Source: Litomosoides sigmodontis
Taxonomy: Eukaryota; Nematoda; Chromadorea; Rhabditida; Onchocercidae
Assembly: GCA_963070105.1 (NCBI GenBank)
Contig: OY718804.1
Span: forward strand, 5,169,317-5,233,316
Length of the DNA: 64,000 bases
Direction of reading: 5' to 3'
Shown: positions 24,640 through 37,358 of the stretch, piece after piece
Numbering within the stretch: the first letter of the stretch is position 1
Layout: each line of letters opens with the position of its first letter
Notes under the pieces: generated by a model
What the model saw: the letters and a program-made list of their open reading frames with translations, nothing else
Databases searched by the model: none
What the model was told of the DNA's origin: nothing
Position numbers and translations under genes: made by a program

Positions 24640-26799
24640 TTATTGAACTGGCGTAGGACATAGCCGACAAGTGATACTGATAATGGAATGCACTGCATTA
24701 CGAATCATATCTGGACAATTAGGACTCGACACAGCTTGCTCAAGAGAAACACGAAGCTGGTAGAAAACCAATCTGCAAAACTATAATTAGTAAATCTGTG
24801 AAAGAAATACTGAGCTCTTATATTACTACCTACAGAAGCATCTTAAACTGCCTGGAACAGCTTAGCACAATGCATATGAATTAAAATGGAGCACACCAAT
24901 TACAGTACGAGAAGAATTAGTTAACAGATGAATTCAACAGAATATAACAGCTTCAGACACCAATTTACGGCTGTGTGAAGCATCTGAAACACATCACCTG
25001 CCATTGTGTTTAAAATATAACAATAACCAATTTCATAAAAAATGCAAAAGAAATACTTTGTCGAATGGTTCCTGCGAGATACATAACGCAGTGTCACAAA
25101 TCGATAATATATGAAAGGCAGGAAGAACGAAGCCTTACCTCTGAAAACATCACTTACATTAAATCAAGAACAAGCTAATTATGATCTTTGGACAACGAAG
25201 GTGCGATATACATATTAGGATTTGGGATAATAAGTTGATACACATCTCAAGCTGAGGTTGGAACTTCACAATTCGATCAATACAATAATATATTTGTTTA
25301 AATTTGAATATAACAGCATAACCAAATAGATTGAAAAACTGAGCACGCCGTCACTAGAAGGCCGAAATGATCTTCGACGTTAACGCGGCGCGATCTTTAG
25401 TTGGACTTGTAAATGCTTAACAGTATAGTGATTACTGTAAAGGAGTTTCCAGACTAAAGCAAACGACTTTGATATATGCAGCTACAAAAAAAAATTAAAA
25501 CACATCCCATGCAAACTGAAGTTAATACTTTAAACACTTACACGAACACCATAGCAACAAGCATTGGCATTAGAAAAATTTCGGAACATGCAATAATTCC
25601 CAAAAGATTCTGCGTATGTTGTCGTGTTAACTCAGACAGTCTGTCAGCCAAATTTGTTGCTTTCCCCACGGCGTAACACATTTGAATGGCAAAATTAACG
25701 GCGTGCAATAATCCGTACAAAAATATTGGCATAAGTGCCACTGAAAAGAGTAGACTATAAATTATATATTTAAAAAATCGTAGTTCGTCAATTCTAATAC
25801 TTATCCTCTATGTCAGCATGGTACTTTTACTACATACTGTGACCGTAAAGCTGAGAATTTAAATTACATTTTGCTCGCAGCCATTAATATTATTCGCAAA
25901 AACGGGATATATGACTTTTGAAATGTTTCGCCAAAGTATAATAATAAAGTAATAAAAGTTATGGGCGGCCAATTCGCTTACTATTAAAAAATATATAATT
26001 TATCATAAACATACTAGTAACTGGGCTTGAAGTGATGAATAAGACGCAGTAAATAAGATAATGACAAGAATCTTCCATGAGTACTACGGATAAGAACTCC
26101 CGAGTAAAACGCAATCCTCCAACACGCTGGTGTATGCGAAGAGCATTGGTTGCAGCGGCTAAACAAACCTTAGCTTATAAGAAGATGTGGAAAAGTTTCC
26201 AATATCGAAAGCATGCAACATTATTTCATGCTTATAATATTTCGTAGAAATTTGAGGTGATGATAGTCACAAACAAAATTGAATCGTGCTGCGTGATTGT
26301 CAAAACTCATGAAAGAAGGAGAGCAAAATGCATACCCGCTGCGAAGGCTTTCGAATATGCTGAGTATTGAGAACTTCGAGCACCAAGCGGTAAAATAAAA
26401 TACAGCGTGCACATGACGGTCACAATTCTTGTCAAGAAAAGGATAGCATCTGCTTGGCGAAATTTTAAAAAATTCTAGAAAGCATTACATTACGAACTCG
26501 ATTACGATATAAAGTGTTTTCACCGCTTTCTAGTGGTAATCTCCAGAGACCATTAAAGAAAGTTATACAGCAAATCGCCAACTTGTCCAAAGCTTTCGGT
26601 GATGCCGAAAGAGCCCTTAATCCTCTATTATCTGCATAATCTAAAGTTAGTAAGAACTGCATTTAGAACATACTGTTAACGTTGATTGTCCTCGCCAGTT
26701 AGTGTTGGCCGCTGATGGACTATCACCAGAAGGTGAATTACCCGGCTGTGGTGAAGAACCATCATGACGAGTGGTACTTTCCTCGTGAATTTCAACCAT
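24640..26799 (-). CDS. TMEM33: TMEM33 (Krueppel homologue 2 / Pom33 family) membrane protein
   Basis: This is a multi-pass protein of the ER and nuclear envelope; the family shapes reticular ER and nuclear pores. Exons (minus): 26799-26674, 26474-26336, 26158-26015, 25740-25542, 25140-25057, 24772-24640, in phase, 232 residues (human 247). The segments match co-linearly: DAILFLTRIVTVMCTLYFILPL, NALRIHQRVGGLRFTREFL, MEDSCHYLIYCVLFITSSPV, MPIFLYGLLHAVNFA, LLGIIACSEIFLMP, PFIYYRFVTLRYVSRRN and a final RLCPTPVQ. Residues 1-42 are a polar Ser/Pro-rich head without family similarity. An open frame inside intron 1 (26475-26673) looks coding but does not connect in phase. Confidence 0.93.
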
Positions 26800-26937
26800 A
26801 ATAAAATAGCAGCGATGCCAAACTAAAACATATGAAAAGATACTTCGAGAGAACTGATACCTAAAAACTACTTTCAGAAACCAACGATGTCGAGCGTCGA
26901 AATCCATCCAAGCCATATTCATTACCAGCGTTAGTGC

Positions 26938-27369
26938 ATGGAAAACATTAGCTTGAAGGTCAGCAGATCACCGTACTTCCCTTTGGTACGCAAAACACAA
27001 ACCTACCCTATAATAATTCAAAAAACACCACCAAGAGGGCTGGAACTGTTGACTGAGCGTGGTATGACTGGTATGAAAAAGACTTCGTATGTACCGAATA
27101 AGAACAATTTACATCTAAGTCTTGCCGGTCCCAACGTCATGACGGAAAGTTCACCCGCGCAACCCATGCCACCCACTCCAGAAGCACCTCAATTACTTAA
27201 CGCGCAAGCGACTCATTCAAGCGATTCGACGGCTTCAGCAAGTTGTCTCCAAGCCCGGCAAGCGAAAGAACTAAGAGAATTTTTCACTCGTTCGCTTACC
27301 TGCGTCTCTACATCGGATAGACTATTTTATGTTTTTCTCTCTCAACCACCGTGCCAGACCTCAGCGTAA
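26938..27369 (+). other. 143-codon open frame between TMEM33 and SNF5; doubtful
   Basis: ATG at 26938 opens a Ser/Pro/Thr-rich frame (SPAQPMPPTPEAPQLLNAQA) ending at 27369. It overlaps the likely 5' flank of TMEM33 on the other strand, where a donor-like CAG/GTAAGC near 27290-27300 could belong to a non-coding 5' exon of TMEM33. There is no recognised domain. Confidence 0.2.
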
Positions 27370-27651
27370 CATTTGGCTCAATTCCAACGAGGGATTCTAA
27401 GACAAGAGGGAGGTCGGAAGGCGTGGGTCTAGGGGGAGGTAGTGGTGCATTATGAGCTGGTTAGCGGGTCTTATTAGACAAATCAATTGAAGGTTAAGGT
27501 TGTAGTTAAGTTTAGTGTATGAATTTTGTCTCATGTTGATTGATTCTTCTGTTACACGTGAACTTTGAAATATATTTTCCTCTTGCACTGTTTTATATTC
27601 ATAAATATACACTTTCAAGACTAAAACTCTGATATTCGCTTTATTACTATA

Positions 27652-30075
27652 ATGCCGAAAATGAAATTCTATGGCGATCGGCCGCAGTCATTTTCTATCG
27701 ATGATTCTGGGGAACGCTACTACATTGGTGCTGAGGTTTGTGAAATCGTTATGCAGAGCATGCTGCGTTACTGTTCAATATGTCTTCCCACAGGAGTCTA
27801 CTTATCTTTCTGACCATTTTTTTTGTTGTATTAGATTTAATCTTTGTCCTAACATAAATTTCAGGTGGGTCAGTACATGAGATATCACCGTGGTTCATTA
27901 TACAAAAGGTTTCCACAGCTCTGGAAACGTATGGCTACTTTGGAAGAAAAACGAAAAATGCAAGAAATGGCGTGTCCGTCATCTTTTTTAAATACCAATA
28001 TAATGTTGGTGAAGGCTTGTGAGGTACTAATGATCGCTTAATTTTATATAAAAAGAACTGTATTACATCTAAACATGTCAAGTTTCTTTTCTCCAAGTGG
28101 ATGCTACTATTCATACTTTCCCTTTAATTTAAAGGTATTAATGTTGTAAGGGAATTCAAAATCTTGCCCATATGCCATATCAGTAGCAACGAAGTACCAA
28201 TTTAAGGTTGATGAAATTTTGATGGGAAACGAGGAGAAGTACCGTGCAGGAGGGACTGGTACAGCAAGTAGCGGTGTGTCATCAGCAAGCACTACTGCTC
28301 TTAATGGCACCCCAATGAAATCAACACGATCTGGAACAGGTCCATGGCTCGGGCAACAAGTATGTTTTAGCAGTCGTGGTAATTGGATTTATATGTTTAT
28401 ATGTAAATCCATTGGAATATTTCAGTTGTATTTTACGTATCTGTCTTTTGTTGTATGGAAATCCTCTAGAATCATTAAATGTGTGATCAAGATCTAAATA
28501 TCAAAGTAAATTTGGTTAGTTTGTGGGAAATATTGAAATGACATGCTCGAGGGAGCTTTTTTATAATCATGCTAACTTTTTGTGTATTTGTTCAGAATTT
28601 TGTTTTTTTTAGAATAAAGAAGGTAACTTCTTTTTATGTGTAGAAGAAAGGTTGATGTAAAGTTGCAATGTGGAAATCATTTTGAAAAGTTATATGTTGA
28701 AGGTAAGCAGCGGTTCGCATCATTTAGAAAGTGTACCTTGTTCTACACCAGTGGCACATGCACGTGGGCATATGAAAACTCGGGATTTTGCTTCGTCACC
28801 GGATGATCTAGACATGTATAAAAGAATTTTGGATAATGCTGATCAGCCCGAGGAGCTAATACCTATAAGGTCGGTGTTGCAGTTTTTCTAAAAATGCTGA
28901 GTAACATGGTAAAACATTCTTTTTCTTTGTTAGTTTTTTAGGTTGGATATGGAATTGGAAGGTGTGAAGCTCCGCGATACATTTTGTTATAATCGCAACG
29001 AAAAGTTAATAACGCCGGAAATTTTAGCTGAAACAATGTGTGACGACCTTGATTTGCCTGCGGGGACTTTTCAGAATGCTATTGCGCAAGCTATACATCA
29101 GCAAATTGAGGTCATTGCGTAATCTAATTATTTTCAGTAACTATATTTGTCACATATTAATAATCCGGCTAGTAAGGCGCTTACCGATTCAGCAGATAAC
29201 ATTCCGTCTTTGCTTTTGACATGAGTGACGGGACAAGGATTCCATTTTTATTTAAAAAGTCAGAAGTATAAAGTGTATAAAAGGTTTTAGGCGGCCGGAG
29301 AAGCAGCTCCTGTCGATACAGCATTAAGTGATCAACGTGCACTGTTAAAATTGAATATTCACGTTGGTAATCAGTCTCTAGTTGATCAGTTTGAGTGGGA
29401 CATGAGTGAAGAGAAGAACAATCCAGAGTGGTTCGCTTCAAAATTAGCTTCTGAATTAGGACTCGGAGGAGAATTTGTTGCTGCAATAAGCTATTCTATC
29501 CGCGGGCAGTTATCATGGAATCAAAAAACCTACGCGTACAGGTGTTCTTTCAATTTTTTTAGCTTAACTATTATGCTAGCACCTATGACATTGCTGTGTA
29601 TCGGGCATTATTTTATTTGAATTTCATTGAATAAGTTCGGAGTTACAGTCACGAACTATGATATTTATTTCGTATTCTGATTCTGCTGTGGTTGGTTTCA
29701 GTGACATTGCTCTTTACCTAACAAAGATTAAATCTTAGCACCTCAAATTTCTTGGCATATATTTATTTATGTCAAAATATTATTTTTCTGTTGCTACAAA
29801 AAAGTTTTTAGTTCATTTTCATGTGATGAAGGGTAGAGCTGTACTTTTTATTCACACTTTTATATTATGAAATTTTTATGCAGTTTTGGTGTTTTAGTGA
29901 ATCTCCCTTGCCAACGGTAGATTGTCCATTTCGAAATCCTGCAGATGCTGATGTTTGGGGACCATTTTTAGAAACACTTACAGACGCTGAAATTGAAAAG
30001 AAAATGCGCGACCAAGATCGTAATACCCGTCGCATGAGACGATTGGTAAATGCGAATCCTTATGGTAGCCTTTAG
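27652..30075 (+). CDS. snfc-5: SNF5 / SMARCB1 / INI1, core subunit of the SWI/SNF (BAF) chromatin remodeller
   Basis: Exons: 27652-27735, 27865-28023, 28207-28359, 28703-28869, 28942-29110, 29291-29541, 29898-30075. In phase they give 386 residues, essentially the human length (385). The N-terminal winged-helix region reads [23 protein letters not shown]5 repeat 1 reads [17 protein letters not shown] … CDDLDLP, and repeat 2 reads [20 protein letters not shown] … [20 protein letters not shown]. The C-terminal coil ends [20 protein letters not shown]. The linker at about residues 100-125 is Ser/Thr/Gly-rich. Introns 2 and 3 end in weak acceptors (TTTAAG and TTGAAG), so those two exon edges could shift. 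It is the first of three same-strand genes and could head an operon. Confidence 0.95.
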
Positions 30076-30362
30076 GTTCCCACCGTCACCTTTTCATGTA
30101 TTGTGGTCCGTTTGATATTTTTATGAAATCATTATTATATATTGTCTAATTACCTCTGAAAGATGATAAGATTGTTATATGTTATAAGTTTTTTGAATAG
30201 AAAAAGTCAAGTGGATACTTTGATCGAGAATAATTCTTTTGTTTCTCGGTAATGTCTAGGAGAACGATGTCCTGAAAACGACGTGAATTCAATCATTTGT
30301 TGAATTGTTGTTTGTGCATGATATATTGAAAAATATGAATGAAGTGTGGCTTTGTGGCGATC

Positions 30363-30368
30363 AATAAA
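30363..30368 (+). terminator. Poly(A) signal AATAAA of the SNF5 gene
   Basis: About 290 bases after the SNF5 stop codon and about 120 bases before the acceptor-like AGATTTGCAG in front of the Y14 start. This matches the spacing expected between cistrons of a nematode operon. Confidence 0.6.
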
Positions 30369-30499
30369 ATTATTTTTTCACCTAATAAGGCTATGCGTTC
30401 GTTATGTTTCCAGGCATATACATATTTTGCTACGATTTTCACATACAGTGTTTGTGAAAAATGATTTCAACTTTCCTTTTAGATTTGCAGTTGTTTGAA

Positions 30500-31572
30500 A
30501 TGGCTGCCGTCGCAGGAGATGGTATTGAGGTTGACGACGATATGGAACTCGAACACGCAGATCAAGGTTGCTTTAGTAATTTTTTAGCTAATCGTAGCTG
30601 TACATGTCAAATTTACACACAAGTTTTAGCTTAGATTTAAGTTGAACTGGGAAAGCGCTTCATTTTTGAAATTTTTTCATGAGGACTTTTATGATTCTAT
30701 AACTTCCAATTCATAATTTGTACCCACATTATGATTTGCATTCTCAAAAACGACCGTGCATATAATTGGACTGTTACAGTTGATGATCTAAAAAGTCGGG
30801 CAACAAAGAAAAAAGGACGTGGTTTTGGTGGTGAAACGCATGCTGATGTCACGGAATATGAAGGTTTGGAGAGTACAGGTGGTGTAAACAATCCTAATGC
30901 TCCTCAGAGGTTTGACAGTCTTTATCATATTTTTTTATTTAATTTCTCAAGGTTATATGGGCGTGATAGTATATTTCACTCTCCACGCCTGGTACCTTGT
31001 TTTTCAGAAAAAGGAACCTAATTTCTCATGCTATATTCAGATCAGTAGAAGGGTGGATAGTATTTGTGACAAATGTTCATGAAGAAGCCCACGAGGACGA
31101 TGTATATGAGCGATTCAGCGAATATGGCGAAATTAAAAATATGAATCTGAATATCGATCGACGAACTGGTTTTCTAAAGGTTATTTTCTTAAAACTTGAA
31201 CGAAAACAATTTTATCTTCCGGTCGAGTTCACCAAATGCAGCGCAATAGCTGGTGACATACTTCTTTCCTGTTGGATTTTCAATGTAAATTATATTCAAC
31301 ACATTATTTAAAGAATTATTTAAAGAACAGGGCTGATATCTGTCTAAAATTTTCTGGTAGTGTATTTTGTGGTGTGTACTTGTGAATTCGTTTGTTTTTC
31401 GTGATTGAACTTTTTGTTTTATGTTTAGGGATATGCACTGGTAGAGTACGAAACACAAAAAGAAGCTCTTGCTGCAATTGAAGGTTTAAATGGCGCAGAA
31501 CTGCTCGGACAAACAATAAACGTTAGTTGGTGTTTTGTACGAGGAACCGCGCAGAAGAAGAGGCGGCGATAA
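30500..31572 (+). CDS. rnp-4: Y14 / RBM8A, exon-junction-complex RNA-binding protein
   Basis: Y14 forms the exon-junction-complex core with Magoh. Exons: 30500-30566, 30780-30909, 31041-31179, 31429-31572, in phase, 159 residues (human 174). An acidic N-terminus ([11 protein letters not shown]) leads to the conserved [10 protein letters not shown]. Next comes one RRM from [18 protein letters not shown] (RNP2 is IVFVTNV) through [20 protein letters not shown] to GYALVEYE (RNP1) and [10 protein letters not shown]. The tail is the short basic AQKKRRR, without the long Arg/Ser stretch of the human protein. AGATTTGCAG ends 9 bases before the ATG and probably accepts a spliced leader. Confidence 0.96.
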
Positions 31573-32080
31573 ATTGATTATATTTATAGTGAACTTGCAG
31601 TTTTATTTCGATAATATTAAATGCGTCATTTATTGTTGATCATGATGAACTTACAATTTTTCCTTCTATTTAATTGTTTCACGCACGCGGAGCTTTTTGA
31701 GTTTTAATTTTTTCAAGTTTCTTGCTGACATTTAAATTTGTTGAACGTCTTAAAACCTTTTGCTGCAAATAGTTCGCAGTCGACATAAGTATGTTTTTGT
31801 GCAAATTTGTTTGTTACCGTATAAAACTTGTTTGCAGTAAGTTTGAATTTGCAATTCTATTGCTCAGATTTGTATCTGCGAAAGTCTCTTAACGATAAAA
31901 TCAGTTAAATAATGTTAGATGGCGAATTCGTTATTGTAGCTGGAGAAGATGCTTACAGGCAAAGGTCATCTCTCTATCTTGCGCGTGTGTTACGGAATTT
32001 CGCAATTTTTGCGCAATTCGAATTTGTAAATGAGTGAGACCTGTTTACTAATTTAATTTTAGCCGAAAAGTGCGGTATCC

Positions 32081-35000
32081 ATGACACATTGGGTGATTTA
32101 TGGCACAGAGTTAGAAGAACTTGATGATGAGAGGAGTTAGTTTGTTCTTACAATATTTGGTCTTTTGTTTAAGTCTTACAAAATATAATCTTACTGCTAC
32201 TTAGGCAGGTCAGTTGGCAAGAAAAACGTTAAATTATAAAGCAGCTCTGTTCGCATATATGTTCATGAGGCAAATACTGCGAAAGTTGTGAACTTGCATT
32301 CAGATGGTCTTTGTGAATTTTAGGTGATTTCTTAATTGATCCAAGCTTTTTATGCTACACCAGCACTGAGGTTTAAATTTTTCAGATGGGGTAGGTAGTG
32401 TGCGACCTCTTAAAATTGGGGAGCAGGTGGTGAAAGATGAAAGGGGTCGAAAACGTTTCCATGGAGCATTCACTGGTGGTTTTTCGGCTGGATATTTTAA
32501 CACTGTTGGTTCCAAAGAAGGTAATTGTTTGTTTACTTTTGTTCGTAATTCTTTATACTCTCAATTTCTTACTTTTATTTACTTTTTTCATATTTTGTAA
32601 TGTGTAAAATATTTGAGGTTGGACGCCAAAAAACTTCCGATCAAGTCGCGATGAAAGAAGCGAAAGAATTGATTGTAAGCCAGAGGATTTCATGGATGAA
32701 GAGGTTTGAGTCATATCGTGTTGTATTTGGCATAGGATCGGTGGCAAGACTAACAACGATTATCGTCCAATAAAGGACAAGTTTAGGATACCCATAAAAT
32801 ATATTTATGCACCTATAAAGTTAAGCAAATCATAGGGTTGTTACTAACCATTATTGAAATTTGATGATTTGCGAATAGGACTTGAGCGAATTTGGAATAG
32901 CAGCCAGGCGAATAAAAACTGCGGCCGATGTTGGTGGAGATAAAAGTGATCGACACTTGCTAGCATGGGAACGAAACATGCAGTCTTCACTGGAATCATC
33001 GCTCGCTGTTCATCTTCAAAAAATTATTAAGCCAACTAGGTATGGAATCAGCGATATCTTTACTAGTGCTTCATAATGTTATGCTTAAAAGTTCGATTTT
33101 ATGCATATATGTTCAAAAATCTTGCAGGGATTCAGTCGGTGTGCAAATGCTGAAAAAGATGGGATGGAGAGAAGGACATGGGATTGGATCGAAAATGTCA
33201 CGAAAAGCATTGGAGAAACAGAAATGTATGTACGATCTTCCTTGTACTGGTCTAATATTTAAGAAATGGTGTATTGTATCCTGGTTTACTTGTACTACGT
33301 AATACTCAAATGAGTAGCATAATTTTACTTGTATGTGTTTCATACTTTCGTTTCTTTTGTGCTAATTTTTTTTTATTATCCAGTGAACGACGATATAACT
33401 CGCGGTAAAAGAGGGTTTTACAATGAAGAAGCGGTTAAAGAAGCGGATGAAATGGCACCAAATTTCTTATTTGCACCTACGGACTTTGATCCAACTATTT
33501 TAAAGTCCCATGAAGGCGTTCATGGTTTGGGATATCGCGGAATACAGCATACTTCTGTTCTGTCTCAGAAATACGGTGTCCTTGAGGCTGGACTAAAAAT
33601 AGAGAGAAAAGGAAAAGGTATCTCGGGACAGGTATGTTTCATATGTACTTATAAATATAAGGTTTCTTTATTTTAAATAGTTATGTGTTATTTTATTATA
33701 TCTTTCATAGAAGCAAGTTGAGGGCTCAGGTACTCTTTATATTGTATCCTATAATTCATCATCTGAAAAGAGTCTAAACTTTCTGTGCAAAACGGTTTGT
33801 TGTTTTTAGTAATATAAACGAGAAGTCTTTAGTGCTTCATGCATTCATCGTGTTATATGCATTTGAAGGCATTTGGTGTTGGTGCTTTCGAAAATGATGA
33901 TGCGAACATATATACAAATTATGACCTTTCTCAATATGATTTCGCGATTGATGGCAGTGGGACAGCGTCCGACACATCATGCAGTGCAAGTAGTGTTTTT
34001 TCAGATCGTTTGCTTTTGTTTCAAACAGCTATTGCCCAAAAACAAAACGCGGCATCTCAAATCATCTATAGGTTTTCATTATTTCTATCAATTTATTGCA
34101 GATGATACTAGTTTTGTAATGGCATCCAAACGTCAACTTGCAAAACATTTTTTTGAACCACCACGAGTCCCATCGAATTTTGTTCCGCGGCACACTCCCA
34201 TACACCCAAATATTTCTCAGATGCCCTTGAATATCAAACAGTTCAGTGAAAGAATGAATCATCTGCAACGTGCAAAGTTTTTGGGAGAAGTGATTTTTTT
34301 TTGTTGTTGTTATTAATTTTGCTTCTTAACAATTCCACTTCCGCTGTTAATAATTCCATTTTTGTCACTTTGAATAATTTTTGTTTGCATAGATTGATCC
34401 TAAACGAGTCTTTGAACTGGTACGTGATGAAGATCGAAAAAGGCTGAATGTATCTCAAAGCAAAGATACAATGCAGAATGTATTCGAAGAGGAACCCATG
34501 AAACAAGCACGATTTAAGCATTATGTAAATTATTTGAAGCGAGGTTTGTAGATCTTCAATATTTTTTTATTAATCCGACAGTTCGTTCTTGGTTTCTAAA
34601 CTAATGTCCTTTGTTTTATGAAGATGCAGTTCTAAATTTTAAACTTTAGTTTTTTTTTTTTAACAGGATTACACTATCCACAACCACCGGATATGACAAG
34701 GTTGGAATGGGACCAGGAATTACATGATTTTCAAAATGTGCTTCCTCCCGAACTTCTGTCGCTTATACCAGAAGTTGAGAGACAACAAAAACCATTGGCA
34801 AGCCCAAATTTAGCTGCTCCCATAGCTGATGTGTTAAAATCGAAATTTATTTCAAGTTCAAGTTCCAGTTCTGGTAAGGTAAGAGAGTTAGTTACGGATA
34901 GATTTTTTTTCTTTAAGGACGTTTACACTTCGTTTTCTATGGTACTTTACATCGTTTAATGAAACTGTCGCACGATGAGTCAACTATATTTTAATGTATA

Positions 35001-36531
35001 TTTGTTAAGATGAGGGAAATAAGTGATGAACGACTGGCAGCTGTAAAGATGAAAGAGTTTGGTGTGAAGACGCGATCAATTCATGAATGGCATCCCGCTA
35101 AACAATTGTCCAAACGATTCAATGTTCCGGACCCATATCCTTCGTCTAATCTCATTGGTGTTCCCCATTTGCAGGTCTTTTCCCTATTCCTTATTGCAGT
35201 TTGCACAAGTTCGTACTAGATATTTATTTCTATTTGTTCTTTTTCAGAAAACAGCAAAGACCGAAACACTGGCTAACCTCGGAGCTCATATATTAACATT
35301 TGATTCAACTGCGCAGGATTTCAAGTATCGTTCAAGCTTAGGAAACATCAATGTGGATGAAAATGAGGTATTTTTTCAGCATCTTTTCACAAATACAGAT
35401 AACATATTTACTTCATCTTAAATTTGTTCCATTGTAAACTGATAAGGTAGTAGTAGGTTGAGATATTATGTAAATTTTCTCCAACCGCGGTGCTATCGTG
35501 GACTTCACTTTCAGTTCTAACGCTTTTTGTGCTTTTCAAGCGCTCGATTGAATCTTTAAAATTAAATTGTGTCCCTGTGAACTTCTTGTTCAATCTGTGA
35601 TCCTTTTTTTTTGCTAGTTACCCAATACGTAGAAGTCTCAAAACATCTTATATACTCTCTTTCATGGATAAGAAGTTATATGTCCTATCTCAGTATTACA
35701 GGAAAGTAAACTGGCACAGGAAAATTGATTCGTAGTTTTTAACACTTTTTCTATTTTGTTTCAGATTTCCGTGATAGAGGAATCACCTAATGTCGAAAAT
35801 AGGTCAGATCAGAAGCCATCAGAAGAATTTCTGAAAGCTATATTTGGTGACAGTGATGACAGTGATATTACTGATACAGAAGACGAGCAAATAGATGATC
35901 AGAAGTCTACAGTAGTTGCATCCACGTCTGAGGGCTTCAAGACTGGCGATAATAAGAAGTCTGCTACAACAGCAAAAGTGATCACAGTGATGGATATGGA
36001 CTTGTCATCTGACAAAGATAATGACAATGAAGAGTTCGGACCCGTACCTCCACCTCCTGTGTCTTTGTCAAAGGCTGATTGGGAGACAAATATTGTCGAC
36101 TTAAGTAAAAAAGGTACGTTATATTTCATTTCGTGACTGCAAATGCCATCTGGCTCTTTCTCTAAATACGTGGCTTGGACGATGAAGTTAACTTTGTCCG
36201 TCTGTGTCGTTTACCTCGAGCCATATTTTTTTTTTCAGATACAAACAAATATAATGCAGAAGTCTTGTTGGCCCGTTATTGTCACTTTTATTAAAGACGG
36301 CTACAATAGGTATCTAGCATTCATTAAAAGTTAAGATTTCTTAAGTATTTCAGAGAGAAAGCATCATAAACATTCAAGGGATAAGCGAAAAAAGAAAAGG
36401 AAAGAAGCAAAGAAGGTGAGCTTTTAAAATTCACTTAGAATGCAATGGTAATGAAGCCTTTTTTTACTCGCTGCAAGACACTATAATTCTTTTAGCACAA
36501 AAGAAAGCTGGATCACCACCAAAGGTCATAA
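32081..36531 (+). CDS. GPATCH1: G-patch domain-containing protein 1 (GPATCH1)
   Basis: This is a spliceosome-associated protein that activates a DEAH helicase through its G-patch. Exons: 32081-32135, 32386-32520, 32618-32703, 32879-33039, 33128-33225, 33384-33631, 33869-34071, 34112-34289, 34393-34543, 34667-34878, 35010-35174, 35248-35367, 35765-36113, 36354-36415, 36496-36531. In phase they give 752 residues (human 931). Anchors are [35 protein letters not shown], the G-patch [43 protein letters not shown] and [20 protein letters not shown]. An acidic Ser/Asp tract ([17 protein letters not shown]) and a Lys/His-rich tail follow. The intron 34072-34111 is only 40 nt. The last exon is inferred: reading through at 36416 would end in VSF instead. 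Confidence 0.9.
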
Positions 36532-37358
36532 GAATTACCTGCCGGAGTGCGTAGCGTTAGTATGCGTAGCCTTCTTACGAATGAGCGGAGCACTTACGAA
36601 ATGACACAACTGCTTTCAAAAAAAGTGATTTTAAATTGATACAGGTTCATTGTTCATGCCTCATTTATGCGCTGCCGATTTTATTACTATCTGTTCCCTC
36701 ATAATATCACACTTCTGCCTATTCATCGAAATTACAGTACTGTGTGCAAAACTATGTTGTTAATTATCCATTGCTTATGATATACATTTCGAAGTGCTAG
36801 GTCTTATTTCTTTCTTCCAGTGTTGTACAGTGTCACTTTTATGCTTTGCATTGGTGATGAAAGAAGACACAGTAACGGAGATGGCATTTAAAAGTTAAAA
36901 TGTGTACTATTGAGGACTACATAAACAGTGATATTTTTATCATAGCAATAAAAAATGTGATATAAAATGGGAGAAAGAACAGTGCACGACACATTTGTTT
37001 CCAAATTATGTCTATAAAATTCAGAAAGGATAGAATATCAATCAAGATCTGGTTCAGGGGCCTTGTTTGGTGGTACGTTTGTCGTGTTCCCGCCGCTTGT
37101 TGTCGCCGCTCCTTTCATCTAAAGCATTTAACAGAAATAAACGTTAAAGAAAATGCGAACAAACGTGTGTTGTTTAAATCTAAATTTTCCTCCATCCGCC
37201 GTAATCTTCTGTTGTAAACAGATAACTCACACGGTTCACCATGAACTATTTTAGTGAATCCAATGTTAACTTGTTTAGAAACCTTTAGTGTGCCGTACAG
37301 ATTTCTGAGAAGCTTTAACCAATTTTTCTCAATATTACTCAGCAACTACAGCATCATC
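36532..37358. other. Intergenic between GPATCH1 and ST13 3' ends
   Basis: Convergent 3' flanks. An AATAAA at 36947-36952 is a candidate poly(A) signal for GPATCH1. No coding exon was recognised. Confidence 0.6.

Noticed and set aside
26465..26662. 65-codon open frame inside TMEM33 intron 1 (minus strand)
   Set aside because: Neither edge joins the flanking exons in phase, and the human protein has no residues at that place. The flanking exons join directly in phase.
31911..31964. ATG at 31911 as a first coding exon of GPATCH1
   Set aside because: Joining it to the next exon gives an in-frame TGA. The ATG at 32081, behind a TTTTTAG acceptor, gives the family-like start instead.
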